Assembly: GCF_024519285.1 (NCBI RefSeq)
Contig: NZ_JAMZCY010000004.1
Coordinates: 434,001 to 498,000 of the forward strand
Source of the DNA: Cohnella sp. WQ 127256
GTDB lineage: Bacteria; Bacillota; Bacilli; Paenibacillales; Paenibacillaceae
DNA: 64,000 nt
Reading direction: 5' to 3'
Shown: positions 43,211 to 50,792 of the stretch, piece after piece
Layout of the letters: each line of letters opens with the position of its first letter
Numbering within the stretch: position 1 is the stretch's first letter
Notes under the pieces: model-generated
The model's database searches: none
Told to the model about the DNA's origin: nothing
What the model saw: only the letters and a program-made list of their open reading frames with translations
Program-made: the position numbers and the translations under genes

Positions 43211-44113
43211 TTATTCCGTCTCTGCTCCAGCGTAGAACAAGAGGTAGTTTTCAATCTGACTGCTCCAATACGCGTCGTCATGTTTCCCGGCCTTGTTAAT
43301 ATGGAACTCCAACGATTTGGTTTTCACCCCGCTTAGGACTTCATTAATCTTCTTCGCAGGCTCTTTGAAATCAGCATCCTGTTCACCAATATCCAGGTAA
43401 ATGTTGAGCTTATTCAGCTTCTGACTAGCGGCCAGAGCGATAGGATCATTATCTTTCCGGATCTCTTTCGTTGGATATACCATCTTCTCTAACACATCCC
43501 ACATTGGACCAACGAATAATGCTGGTGAATGCCCTCCCACTTTACTGTACAGGTTAGGATGACGGAGTCCGATGTGTAACGCTGCAAACCCACCCATAGA
43601 TGTACCCCCAAGATAACGGCTATTCCGGGACTTTATCGTATTGAAATGGCTATCTACATAGGAAATTACATCCTTAGTCACGTAATCCTCGTACATCCCC
43701 GTGTTCAACACACCTTCATCTCCCGGTTTACCACTACCTTCGGCATAGCCCGGTAGCTCAGAGGAATTCACTCCAAAGCTGTTGTCGATTTTCGGAGCCA
43801 CAATGATTAATGGTTCTATTTTGCCTGCGGCGATTAACTTATCTGCTTTCTCTGTAACCTTTAGTGCGTCAAACCAGTGATCTTCATTCAGCTTGTAGGA
43901 ATGCAGGACATACAATACCGGATATTTGTCTTGAGCGTCGTAATTCGGTGGCAAGTATACATTTAAGTTCATATCCTTCTGTAAGGACTCGCTGTAAAAC
44001 TTGACCTTTAACGTAGAGGAAGACGAGTGGACTTCCTTCGGTGCTGCAATTGCAAGGGATTGCCCTAACGTGAACAATAGAACGGCGGCGCTTAACAGCT
44101 TAATGAGTTTCAT
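43211..44113 (-). CDS. Secreted alpha/beta-hydrolase (esterase D/xylanase-esterase-like)
   Basis: Product of 300 aa. Signal peptide (MKLIKLLSAAVLLFTLGQSLAIAA) followed by an esterase-family domain: LNVYLPPNYDAQDKYPVLYVLHSYKLNEDHW, nucleophile elbow GGTSMGGFAALH (S172), an acid around LDIGEQDADF and His in NKAGKHDDAYW. It matches the ferulic-acid-esterase/EntF-like group that cleaves acyl esters outside the cell. Upstream on the same strand is an AraC regulator ending in its own terminator, so the two are separately transcribed but may be linked by regulation. Confidence 0.87.
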   Translation of the reverse strand: MKLIKLLSAAVLLFTLGQSLAIAAPKEVHSSSSTLKVKFYSESLQKDMNLNVYLPPNYDAQDKYPVLYVLHSYKLNEDHWFDALKVTEKADKLIAAGKIEPLIIVAPKIDNSFGVNSSELPGYAEGSGKPGDEGVLNTGMYEDYVTKDVISYVDSHFNTIKSRNSRYLGGTSMGGFAALHIGLRHPNLYSKVGGHSPALFVGPMWDVLEKMVYPTKEIRKDNDPIALAASQKLNKLNIYLDIGEQDADFKEPAKKINEVLSGVKTKSLEFHINKAGKHDDAYWSSQIENYLLFYAGAETE

Positions 44114-44263
44114 AATCACATCTCCTACTTTTATTTGTAATGATGATCACCTGCTTCTCTTCCTTGCCCCCCCTTAGAATATTATCAAGGCAGATTAGCC
44201 CTGTGTACTGAATATCCACAGTCTGTTCCTGCAAATTGACAGCTTTCCACTTCACCGCCCCTA

Positions 44264-44289
44264 ACAAAAAAACGCCCCCAAGGAGCGTC
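44264..44289 (-). terminator. Intrinsic terminator after the AraC gene
   Basis: On the minus strand ACGCTCC pairs with GGGGCGT (one G-U) around TTG, followed by seven Ts. Confidence 0.75.
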
Positions 44290-44299
44290 TACAATAGCC

Positions 44300-45223
44300 T
44301 TACTTCTTAAGCATCCAGCAATACTTCGTGCGATATTCCGCTGGGGAGTAACCCGAATACTGACGGAATTTGCGGATAAAATGAGCATCGTCTCTAATGC
44401 CGACCCTCTCCATAATTTCAGTCGTTGGAAGGGTTGTATTTCGTAGCAGAGGGTCTGCCATTCTCATACGGATATGGCCAAGATATGAAATTACGGAAAG
44501 TCCGGTTGATTTCCTAAACCAATCATTTAAAGTCGTTTTATTCACATGGAACGCAGACGTCAAATTTTCTATTTTTATCTTTTCTTTATAGTGAGTATGT
44601 AAATATTCAATCACGGGTCTTATCGTTTCCGATACAGCCTGTGGGATAGCGCTTGGAGTAAAGTCTGACTTCTGATAAATTAATCGGATCATAAACAATA
44701 GCTCCATTAAATACGAGCGGCTGCGGCATGGCCAGAAGCTATCTGGCTGTATGCTCAAATTGCTTCCTATCTCTTCGATGATTTCCTCCGCGCGCTTCGC
44801 GACAGAAGGATCAAGAAATAGGCAACCATAATAGGCTTCCGTTCGTTCAAGGAAGGTTTCGAGAACCCATAGATCTTGAAAATCCGTTGTTGTCTGTTCC
44901 GCACCCTCGGGCAAACCCTTCAGTTGGCTATCAAGTCGTTCATTTAATGCGTTCAGGCTAAACCTTATGGATTTGACCTTTAGAGGAGCACCCGCAATGA
45001 AGCTTACTTTTTCCTTATCCGTAAAGCAATAAATGCCAGGAGCAACAATCGGATAAAGAGTTGACCCTACGTGGATAACCCCTACCCCTTCATTGATCAA
45101 CAGAATTCGATAACCTATCCGCTCCTCACCATCGTCCTCACACAGCGTTTCTTCCGCAGAGTAAGTAATCCCGATTCGATAACCACTATGATGAGTTTTC
45201 CCTTCCGTCCAGAGCTGTACCAT
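44300..45223 (-). CDS. AraC-family transcriptional regulator (cupin-like N-terminus)
   Basis: Product of 307 aa. N-terminal AraC-ligand domain (YRILLINEGVGVIHVGSTLYPIVAPGIYCF) and a C-terminal double HTH (KIKIENLTSAFHVNKTTLNDWFRKSTGLSVISYLGHIRMRMADPLL; EIMERVGIRDDAHFIRKFRQYSGYSPAEYR). The ATG at 45223 is set by GGGGGAAG 6 nt upstream. It sits between the STAND-LuxR regulator and the secreted esterase, which is the nearest likely target. Confidence 0.88.
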   Translation of the reverse strand: MVQLWTEGKTHHSGYRIGITYSAEETLCEDDGEERIGYRILLINEGVGVIHVGSTLYPIVAPGIYCFTDKEKVSFIAGAPLKVKSIRFSLNALNERLDSQLKGLPEGAEQTTTDFQDLWVLETFLERTEAYYGCLFLDPSVAKRAEEIIEEIGSNLSIQPDSFWPCRSRSYLMELLFMIRLIYQKSDFTPSAIPQAVSETIRPVIEYLHTHYKEKIKIENLTSAFHVNKTTLNDWFRKSTGLSVISYLGHIRMRMADPLLRNTTLPTTEIMERVGIRDDAHFIRKFRQYSGYSPAEYRTKYCWMLKK

Positions 45224-45294
45224 ATCGACTTCCCCCAACTCCCCAATAAGAAAAAACCAAATCTCGAATACTTCTTTTTATTAGTCCTCGACAA

Positions 45295-47310
45295 CTAGCT
45301 GTTTCTTATTTTCATATAATAGTTTATTAGCTGAGCTCTATTTTTGATGTCCCATTTACGAAAGATGTTAGAGAGGTGCTTCTTCACCGTAGATTCACTA
45401 ATATACAACTGTTGGGCGATTTCCATATTCGAATGACCCTCGACAATCAATTGAACGACCTTTGTTTCCTTACCGGTCAAGAGGACGGGGGTAACATCCT
45501 TGTCCTTTTCTTCGTTCTCCCCAACAATACCGTACGAAGCGGCCATTCTATTCAAATAATTGTGCAGCTTGTTTCCCCTCGTATCGATAACGAATAGCGG
45601 GGCTGGCGCTTGATCTCCATAATCATAATGAATGACATCCTTCGTGATTTCGCAGCCCAAGCTATGAAAGATGGCATGGCAGAAGGGATCAGGAGGTGGG
45701 GCTGCAACAATAAAGCAAGAGGATAAAATATGAGAGATGAAGGTTAACCCTGTCCACTGAAGCATTGGAAGATCTGAGGAGTCATAGACATCAAGAGTTT
45801 TGAAGAAGTAACCGGCCCTCGAATACCGAGGAACCTGAAGTGCGCTAAGCTCCGCTGCGGACAAGCTGTTGAAATAAGCAGAAGAGAGGGGCTTTGATTT
45901 CAAGTATTCCAACGTATGCTCATTAATCGGAATAATAACGGACAACCCGCATACGACACCCTGAAAATCACGGGTAAGCTTCACGATGCTGGCATCCAGT
46001 TCGTACAATTCTTTCAAATGAATGTGCATAAGTCCATATAGACTGACTTCGGCCTTGTAAACAAACTCAACGGATTCCTGAGTGTTGGGGTCCTGCAGAT
46101 TGATCCGAACATCCTTCGTATGCAAATAGCGATTAGCGATGTACTGCTCGGCTTCCTGCCAGTTGGCGAGAGTTAACGGCTCCGTGCTATACGACGAGGA
46201 ATGCTGGTAGAACGCAGACTGAATCAATTGATCTCCGATATAGTAGAACCATTCAGCGTTATCCCATACCACTGATTTCTTGCCAACCGTTTGTTTAATT
46301 TTTTTAAAATAATAGAGCACGCAGCGCTTCCAAAGCTGGTCAAAGCGTTCCGGTTCCCTCAGCCGCAATTCATGACTAACGGCATCACGCAGTAGATCAT
46401 GCAGTAACCATCCCCGATCTACCCGCTGAACGAAGGAAAGACTTGCTAGCTTCTGAAATTGCTTTACTGTGATCGGTTTCTCAAGTACATAGCTCAGCAA
46501 TTCCTGATTAAAATAGCGCAGAACGGCTGCCGTTTCGACCAATTCCCTGTAATCATCCGGCACCTCTGTTAGCCAAACATTTACAATATGCTTGAACACC
46601 TCATCGGTTGCCATCGTGCCTGTCTTCTGTAAAGTACGGACTAGAGTTGTCGAGGCGAATAATGCCAAGGTCAATGGATGCCCCTTCGTTTGGGTCCAGA
46701 TCCGCTGTACGGTTTCTTCGCTATCGATACCCGATCGAATCATGTACTGTTTTACGGATTCATAGTCCAGATCGCTAAGCGGTATACGATAGATCAGCTT
46801 TCTCCATACCGACGAATAAAGCCATTTCCCTTGCAAAGGTAGCCTTCCACTAATAACGACTAGAAGCTGAGGGGGCAGTTGCGTTAAGAATTCCTCTCTC
46901 AGCCACTGCTCTGATTGTCCGAACTCCTCGAACGTATCCAGAGCTAGCACGATTTTCCCTTTACCCGTTGCTTCTTGAATGGTGTCTAAGCATATTTTCG
47001 TTATAAGATTTATATCCTCTGTCATTGGGATTTCTTTTGCAGGATAGTGTAGTGTACGTAAAAGCTGTAAGCAGAATTCGAGTGGGGATATAAGCGTGCG
47101 GCTGTCTAAGAGCAGGAATGTAGCACCGAACTGTATGGAAAGGCGACGGAATTCGTTCAACAAATAGCTTTTTCCGATTCCCCCGGTTCCATATACATTC
47201 AGTATGCGTTCATTCGCGAAGTCCGCCAATAACCGTTCGAGGAAGCATTCGACTTCTTTATCTCTCCCGACGAGATAATGCTGCTCCATTAGATCAATCA
47301 CGTTAGACAT
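45295..47310 (-). CDS. STAND-type ATPase/LuxR-HTH regulator, copy B
   Basis: Product of 671 aa. N-terminal P-loop NTPase of the STAND/AAA kind: Walker A GTGGIGKS (41-48), Walker B VLALDTFEEF (near D126), and a winged-helix LLHDLLRDAVSHEL after it. A middle region of about 250 residues (including IPINEHTLEYLKSKPLSSAYFNS and FFKTLDVYDSSDLPMLQWTGL) is not recognised. The C-terminal LuxR HTH is GKETKVVQLIVEGHSNMEIAQQLYISESTVKKHLSNIFRKW. Architecture recalls MalT/large LuxR activators, which bind ATP and an inducer. It is highly similar along its whole length to copy A (50793-52838), and the two flank the copper-protein genes. A terminator separates it from the upstream oxidase gene. Confidence 0.87.
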   Translation of the reverse strand: MSNVIDLMEQHYLVGRDKEVECFLERLLADFANERILNVYGTGGIGKSYLLNEFRRLSIQFGATFLLLDSRTLISPLEFCLQLLRTLHYPAKEIPMTEDINLITKICLDTIQEATGKGKIVLALDTFEEFGQSEQWLREEFLTQLPPQLLVVISGRLPLQGKWLYSSVWRKLIYRIPLSDLDYESVKQYMIRSGIDSEETVQRIWTQTKGHPLTLALFASTTLVRTLQKTGTMATDEVFKHIVNVWLTEVPDDYRELVETAAVLRYFNQELLSYVLEKPITVKQFQKLASLSFVQRVDRGWLLHDLLRDAVSHELRLREPERFDQLWKRCVLYYFKKIKQTVGKKSVVWDNAEWFYYIGDQLIQSAFYQHSSSYSTEPLTLANWQEAEQYIANRYLHTKDVRINLQDPNTQESVEFVYKAEVSLYGLMHIHLKELYELDASIVKLTRDFQGVVCGLSVIIPINEHTLEYLKSKPLSSAYFNSLSAAELSALQVPRYSRAGYFFKTLDVYDSSDLPMLQWTGLTFISHILSSCFIVAAPPPDPFCHAIFHSLGCEITKDVIHYDYGDQAPAPLFVIDTRGNKLHNYLNRMAASYGIVGENEEKDKDVTPVLLTGKETKVVQLIVEGHSNMEIAQQLYISESTVKKHLSNIFRKWDIKNRAQLINYYMKIRNS

Positions 47311-47390
47311 AGCTCACGGATCACCTCACACCTAGATATTACCTAGATCCGTAAATTCAGTCAATGATTGGTTTTTGTTTATTCACACCA

Positions 47391-47421
47391 AAACCCACCT
47401 TCCTGCTCAGAAGGTGGGTTT
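47391..47421. terminator. Terminator-like hairpin after the multicopper oxidase gene
   Basis: AAACCCACCTTC pairs perfectly with GAAGGTGGGTTT (12 bp) around a 7-nt loop. Short T-runs on both sides. Confidence 0.75.
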
Positions 47422-47440
47422 GGATTGTTGATTTCATTTT

Positions 47441-49201
47441 TTACTGCTCCGTTACCGTGATTTCTCCCTGCATACCCGGATGCACCGAACAATAATACGT
47501 ATACGTTCCAACGTTGGTGAACGTGTTGCTAAAGGTGGAGTTCTTCAAGAGGTTAGCACTCTTGAAACTGTCATAAAGATCGTAAACCGTATGAATCTGT
47601 GTATCTTCGTTGATCCATTTCACGCTTTGCCCCTTCTTTACGCTCAGCTTATCCGGCATAAAAGCGGACTGGCCAATTTGAACCGTCATCGAGTGAGAGA
47701 GTTCTGGATCTCCAGAAGAAGTGGAAGCTCCGCCATCCTCCCCAGAGGATGAATCGGTCGGATCGTGATCTCCTGGCATCTGCATCGATGTAGCTGAGCG
47801 AATATCCGCACTCACGATAATACCTCCAGAAGCGTCGCGATCAACCTTTGCACCAAGTTCACTAGCGACGAATCGCAGCGGCACCATTAATGCACCCTTC
47901 TGCTCCCGAAGCAGTACTGGCAGCTTAATAACAACCCCGTTAACCATTGCCTGATCACTGCCAAGCCAGAACTGCAGCTTCTTATCCGTCGTCGAATACA
48001 CGACCGACTTCTCCGTCGCAAGCCATTTCACTTCGGCACCGAGTTGTTCACCAATGAAGCGGAGTGGCACGTAGGTTACGCCCTTGACTACGATAGGGGG
48101 GCTCACGAGCGACACACTTTTCCCGTTGACGATTGCTGACGGTTGCCCGGCTTTCAATCGAATGTCCATCTTCATACCTGGGAGCGTACCCGCTTCGGTC
48201 ACCTCGATCATCGTATGCAGTCCGCCCGGATATACGCCGTTATTTGTGTTGTCCGTGATGTTATGACTGTGGAGTGGAAAAGAACCCGCTTGATCGAACG
48301 TGACCAGAAGATCATATCGTTCCCCCGGACCAAGCAGAACGGTATCCTTCTCCAGCGGCTGCGGCAACGGTCTCCCATCAGAAGCGATAATCTGAAAATG
48401 GAACCCGTGCATATGAAAGCTATGGGACTCGTAGCCCGCGTTGATCAGCCTAATAAGCACCTTCTGCCCGATGGCTCCATCAATCCGGGTTGTCGGATCG
48501 TCCTCCGTATCCGGAAATGCTTTGCCATTAATCGTCCAGAAGGTCGGATGGTAGGCCGTCCGGTCATACTCAGTCCCTTCCTCCACCGCCTTGTGCCAAG
48601 TCGTGTCGATCTCGTTGAGTAGAAGGACGTATTCCTTATCATAGGAAGGTCCGCCAGTCCACGCTTCATTCCCTCCGCCCTTTGCTTTAACAACGAAGGC
48701 TCCATACATCCCCATCTGGAGATGTTCAATCGTATCAACGTGGCAATGGTAGAAATAAGAGCCCGCTACGTCCGCCGTAAATTGGTAAGTGAAGCTTTCA
48801 CCAACGGATATCGGAGCCGATGTGTGGGGAACCCCATCATTAGCCTGATCCGTATCCAATCCGTGAAAGTGAATCGTGTGCGACAGCTTCTTGATGCCTG
48901 ACTTCTTCGCCCCGATGTTCGTCAGCGTGATCTCGACGTGATCCCCTTCATTAACTTCCAACGTCGGTGCAGGATATGTGGCGCTGCCCGGCTCATTGGA
49001 TAGGCTATACCCCCACAAGTAGAGGGAGGATCCATCAGGTAGCTTCGTGTAACCGTCGGTAGCGTAAAGATGGAACTTCTTGACGATGGGCGTCTGCACT
49101 ACCGCAGCCGACCCTCGGTCGGCTACTAAAGCGAATAGTAGCTCTCCTAAGGCCAGCAAAATCAGCGTATAAGCTGTGAACCGTGATAGGATCAGCTTCA
49201 T
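47441..49201 (-). CDS. Secreted two-domain multicopper oxidase fused to stalk domain and C-terminal cupredoxin
   Basis: Product of 586 aa. An N-terminal signal/anchor (1-33) precedes multicopper oxidase domain 1 with HTIHFHG (H108, H111, H113) and YHCHVDTIEHLQMGM (H152, C153, H154, H160, M163/M165). Domain 2 has ESHSFHMHGFHF (H260-H268) and LHSHN (H311, H313). The only type-1-copper cysteine is in domain 1, as in nitrite reductase and type C two-domain oxidases. Residues 356-466 are a copper-amine-oxidase-N (stalk) domain. A Ser/Gly/Asp linker leads to a separate cupredoxin (505-586) with H537, C571, H574, M577. It follows the cupredoxin gene by 6 bp and is surely co-transcribed. Substrate (metal, phenol or nitrite) is unknown. 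Confidence 0.87.
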   Translation of the reverse strand: MKLILSRFTAYTLILLALGELLFALVADRGSAAVVQTPIVKKFHLYATDGYTKLPDGSSLYLWGYSLSNEPGSATYPAPTLEVNEGDHVEITLTNIGAKKSGIKKLSHTIHFHGLDTDQANDGVPHTSAPISVGESFTYQFTADVAGSYFYHCHVDTIEHLQMGMYGAFVVKAKGGGNEAWTGGPSYDKEYVLLLNEIDTTWHKAVEEGTEYDRTAYHPTFWTINGKAFPDTEDDPTTRIDGAIGQKVLIRLINAGYESHSFHMHGFHFQIIASDGRPLPQPLEKDTVLLGPGERYDLLVTFDQAGSFPLHSHNITDNTNNGVYPGGLHTMIEVTEAGTLPGMKMDIRLKAGQPSAIVNGKSVSLVSPPIVVKGVTYVPLRFIGEQLGAEVKWLATEKSVVYSTTDKKLQFWLGSDQAMVNGVVIKLPVLLREQKGALMVPLRFVASELGAKVDRDASGGIIVSADIRSATSMQMPGDHDPTDSSSGEDGGASTSSGDPELSHSMTVQIGQSAFMPDKLSVKKGQSVKWINEDTQIHTVYDLYDSFKSANLLKNSTFSNTFTNVGTYTYYCSVHPGMQGEITVTEQ

Positions 49202-49207
49202 CCTCCG

Positions 49208-50617
49208 TTATTCCATCTTCATACCGGCGTGCGAATCGTCGCTAGCAGGACTAGCACTAGCATCTGCTGCCGGACCGACCGGAACCGGAGCGGCCACTGG
49301 GGCTGCGGGAACTGCACCGTTAGTGACAGAGAAAGTCTTAGTGATATCGTTCCAGAAATAGGTACCACCCACTGCACGGACAATTTCTTCTGCTGAAGCG
49401 TAGCGAACCCCTTTGACCTCATCGCTCTTCGAAGCTAACACGGTGCCGTTAACGATGACGGCTTTGCCATCCTTCGCATACGATCCAGTAGTGCTCGTTT
49501 TACCTTTGCCGACCTTGACGACAGTCGCTTTCAGCTTGCTATCGTAGCTTGCTGAGCCGCCTAGCGCCTTGGCAAAATCTGCGATGCTAACGTTGAGAGA
49601 GCTGCCTTTCCACTGTGCTTTCGCCGATCCCGCCACTGCCTTGCCGTTGACGAATAGCTTGACGGATGTTTTCGGAACGACGATAACCGTCCCCTTCATC
49701 ACATATCCGCTGTGCAGGAAGCAATCATAGGTAAACGTTCCTGACTTCGTAAATTTCAGAATATAAGGGTTATCTCCCATAATGCCACCTGAATGGGTGA
49801 AAATTTTCCCGTCTTGGACTGAACCACCCGAAGGCAAGAAAGGATTGAAGGTCGGATCAGATTCTGGTTCAGCTAGAAGTGCAGGAGGAAGGTTAAACGA
49901 TACAAAATGTGGTTCATAGAGGCTTAGGTTTTTCCATGCAACCGAATCTCCCTCGGCGATAACGACCGTTTCTGGATTCATCCGATTATGGGACAGACCC
50001 ATGTTCGGGGAGCCTAATCCAACGGTGTAAGTCAAGGTGCCATCTGCGTTCTTCCCATAAGCAGGAGCAGCCCCGTCATTGAGCAGCGATTCTTGTAACC
50101 GCAGATCGTCCTCGGTTGCCTTGGCCGCGGCTGTTTGCTCGACGAGAGAAGGTATCGGCTGGCCCTTAGGCAGGACGACAACTGAACCCTTCATGTAGAT
50201 GTGAAGTATGCAATAGTATGGGTATACGCCGCTTGCGTTGAATGTGATCTCATACGACTGTGTAGGTAAGAGCATCCCCGAATTAAGAACACTTTTGCCA
50301 TCCCATGAGACCCCACTTGGCGCTGTCGGTATCGCAAAATTCGGGTCTTCCGATGTGATCGGCTTGCCACCCGCCAAGAAAGTAGCCGTGTGGACGTTAT
50401 TGGCAGAGCCATTCGTAAAGACGACCTTGTCACCCTCATGGATGTACAAGGTACCCGGAAACATGGTGTCGAACGAGGATGCAGAGCTATCCTTGCCTAC
50501 GGATACCTTCCATGTCACTGGTCCGGCCGAGCTGCTGGTGTCCGCTGCGAATACGGAGCTGAATGTCATCAAGGCAGCGGTAAATATGAGGAGCATAGCC
50601 AATCCTTTTCTGATCAT
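49208..50617 (-). CDS. Secreted double-cupredoxin protein with stalk domain
   Basis: Product of 469 aa. Signal peptide (1-25), cupredoxin 1 with copper ligands H76, C136, H139, M142 (VHTATF, YYCILHIYMKG), cupredoxin 2 with H237, C299, H302 and M307 (EPHFVSF, YDCFLHSGYVMKG), then a copper-amine-oxidase-N-like domain (about 315-430) and a Pro/Ala-rich tail ending HAGMKME, a possible metal-binding end. Both cupredoxins have complete type-1 sites, so the protein can carry electrons or copper. It precedes the multicopper oxidase by 6 bp; the pair probably forms a redox couple outside the membrane. The purine-rich AAGGG lies about 13 nt before the ATG, further than usual. Confidence 0.87.
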   Translation of the reverse strand: MIRKGLAMLLIFTAALMTFSSVFAADTSSSAGPVTWKVSVGKDSSASSFDTMFPGTLYIHEGDKVVFTNGSANNVHTATFLAGGKPITSEDPNFAIPTAPSGVSWDGKSVLNSGMLLPTQSYEITFNASGVYPYYCILHIYMKGSVVVLPKGQPIPSLVEQTAAAKATEDDLRLQESLLNDGAAPAYGKNADGTLTYTVGLGSPNMGLSHNRMNPETVVIAEGDSVAWKNLSLYEPHFVSFNLPPALLAEPESDPTFNPFLPSGGSVQDGKIFTHSGGIMGDNPYILKFTKSGTFTYDCFLHSGYVMKGTVIVVPKTSVKLFVNGKAVAGSAKAQWKGSSLNVSIADFAKALGGSASYDSKLKATVVKVGKGKTSTTGSYAKDGKAVIVNGTVLASKSDEVKGVRYASAEEIVRAVGGTYFWNDITKTFSVTNGAVPAAPVAAPVPVGPAADASASPASDDSHAGMKME

Positions 50618-50749
50618 AAGAGTTGTTCATCCCTTCTATTAACGAATCTCTGGAAAATGAATCAGTTACAGCATACAGTGCCCTATAAGCAAAGGATATT
50701 ACCCGAAAGTCGTATAAAAGGAGTAGCCTCCGCTAATGACACAAGAAAA

Positions 50750-50785
50750 CCAAAAACAAGCCTCAACGGAATTTCCCGTCAAGGC
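50750..50785 (-). terminator. Intrinsic terminator after STAND-LuxR copy A
   Basis: On the minus strand GCCTTGACGG pairs with CCGTTGAGGC (two wobble pairs) around AAATT and is followed by TTGTTTTTGG. It separates copy A from the cupredoxin gene promoter region (50618-50750). Confidence 0.65.
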
Positions 50786-50792
50786 CTGCTTC

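Noticed and set aside
48143..48622. 159-codon plus-strand frame inside the multicopper oxidase gene
   Set aside because: Shadow of the oxidase frame; composition is unlike a protein and no ribosome site is present.
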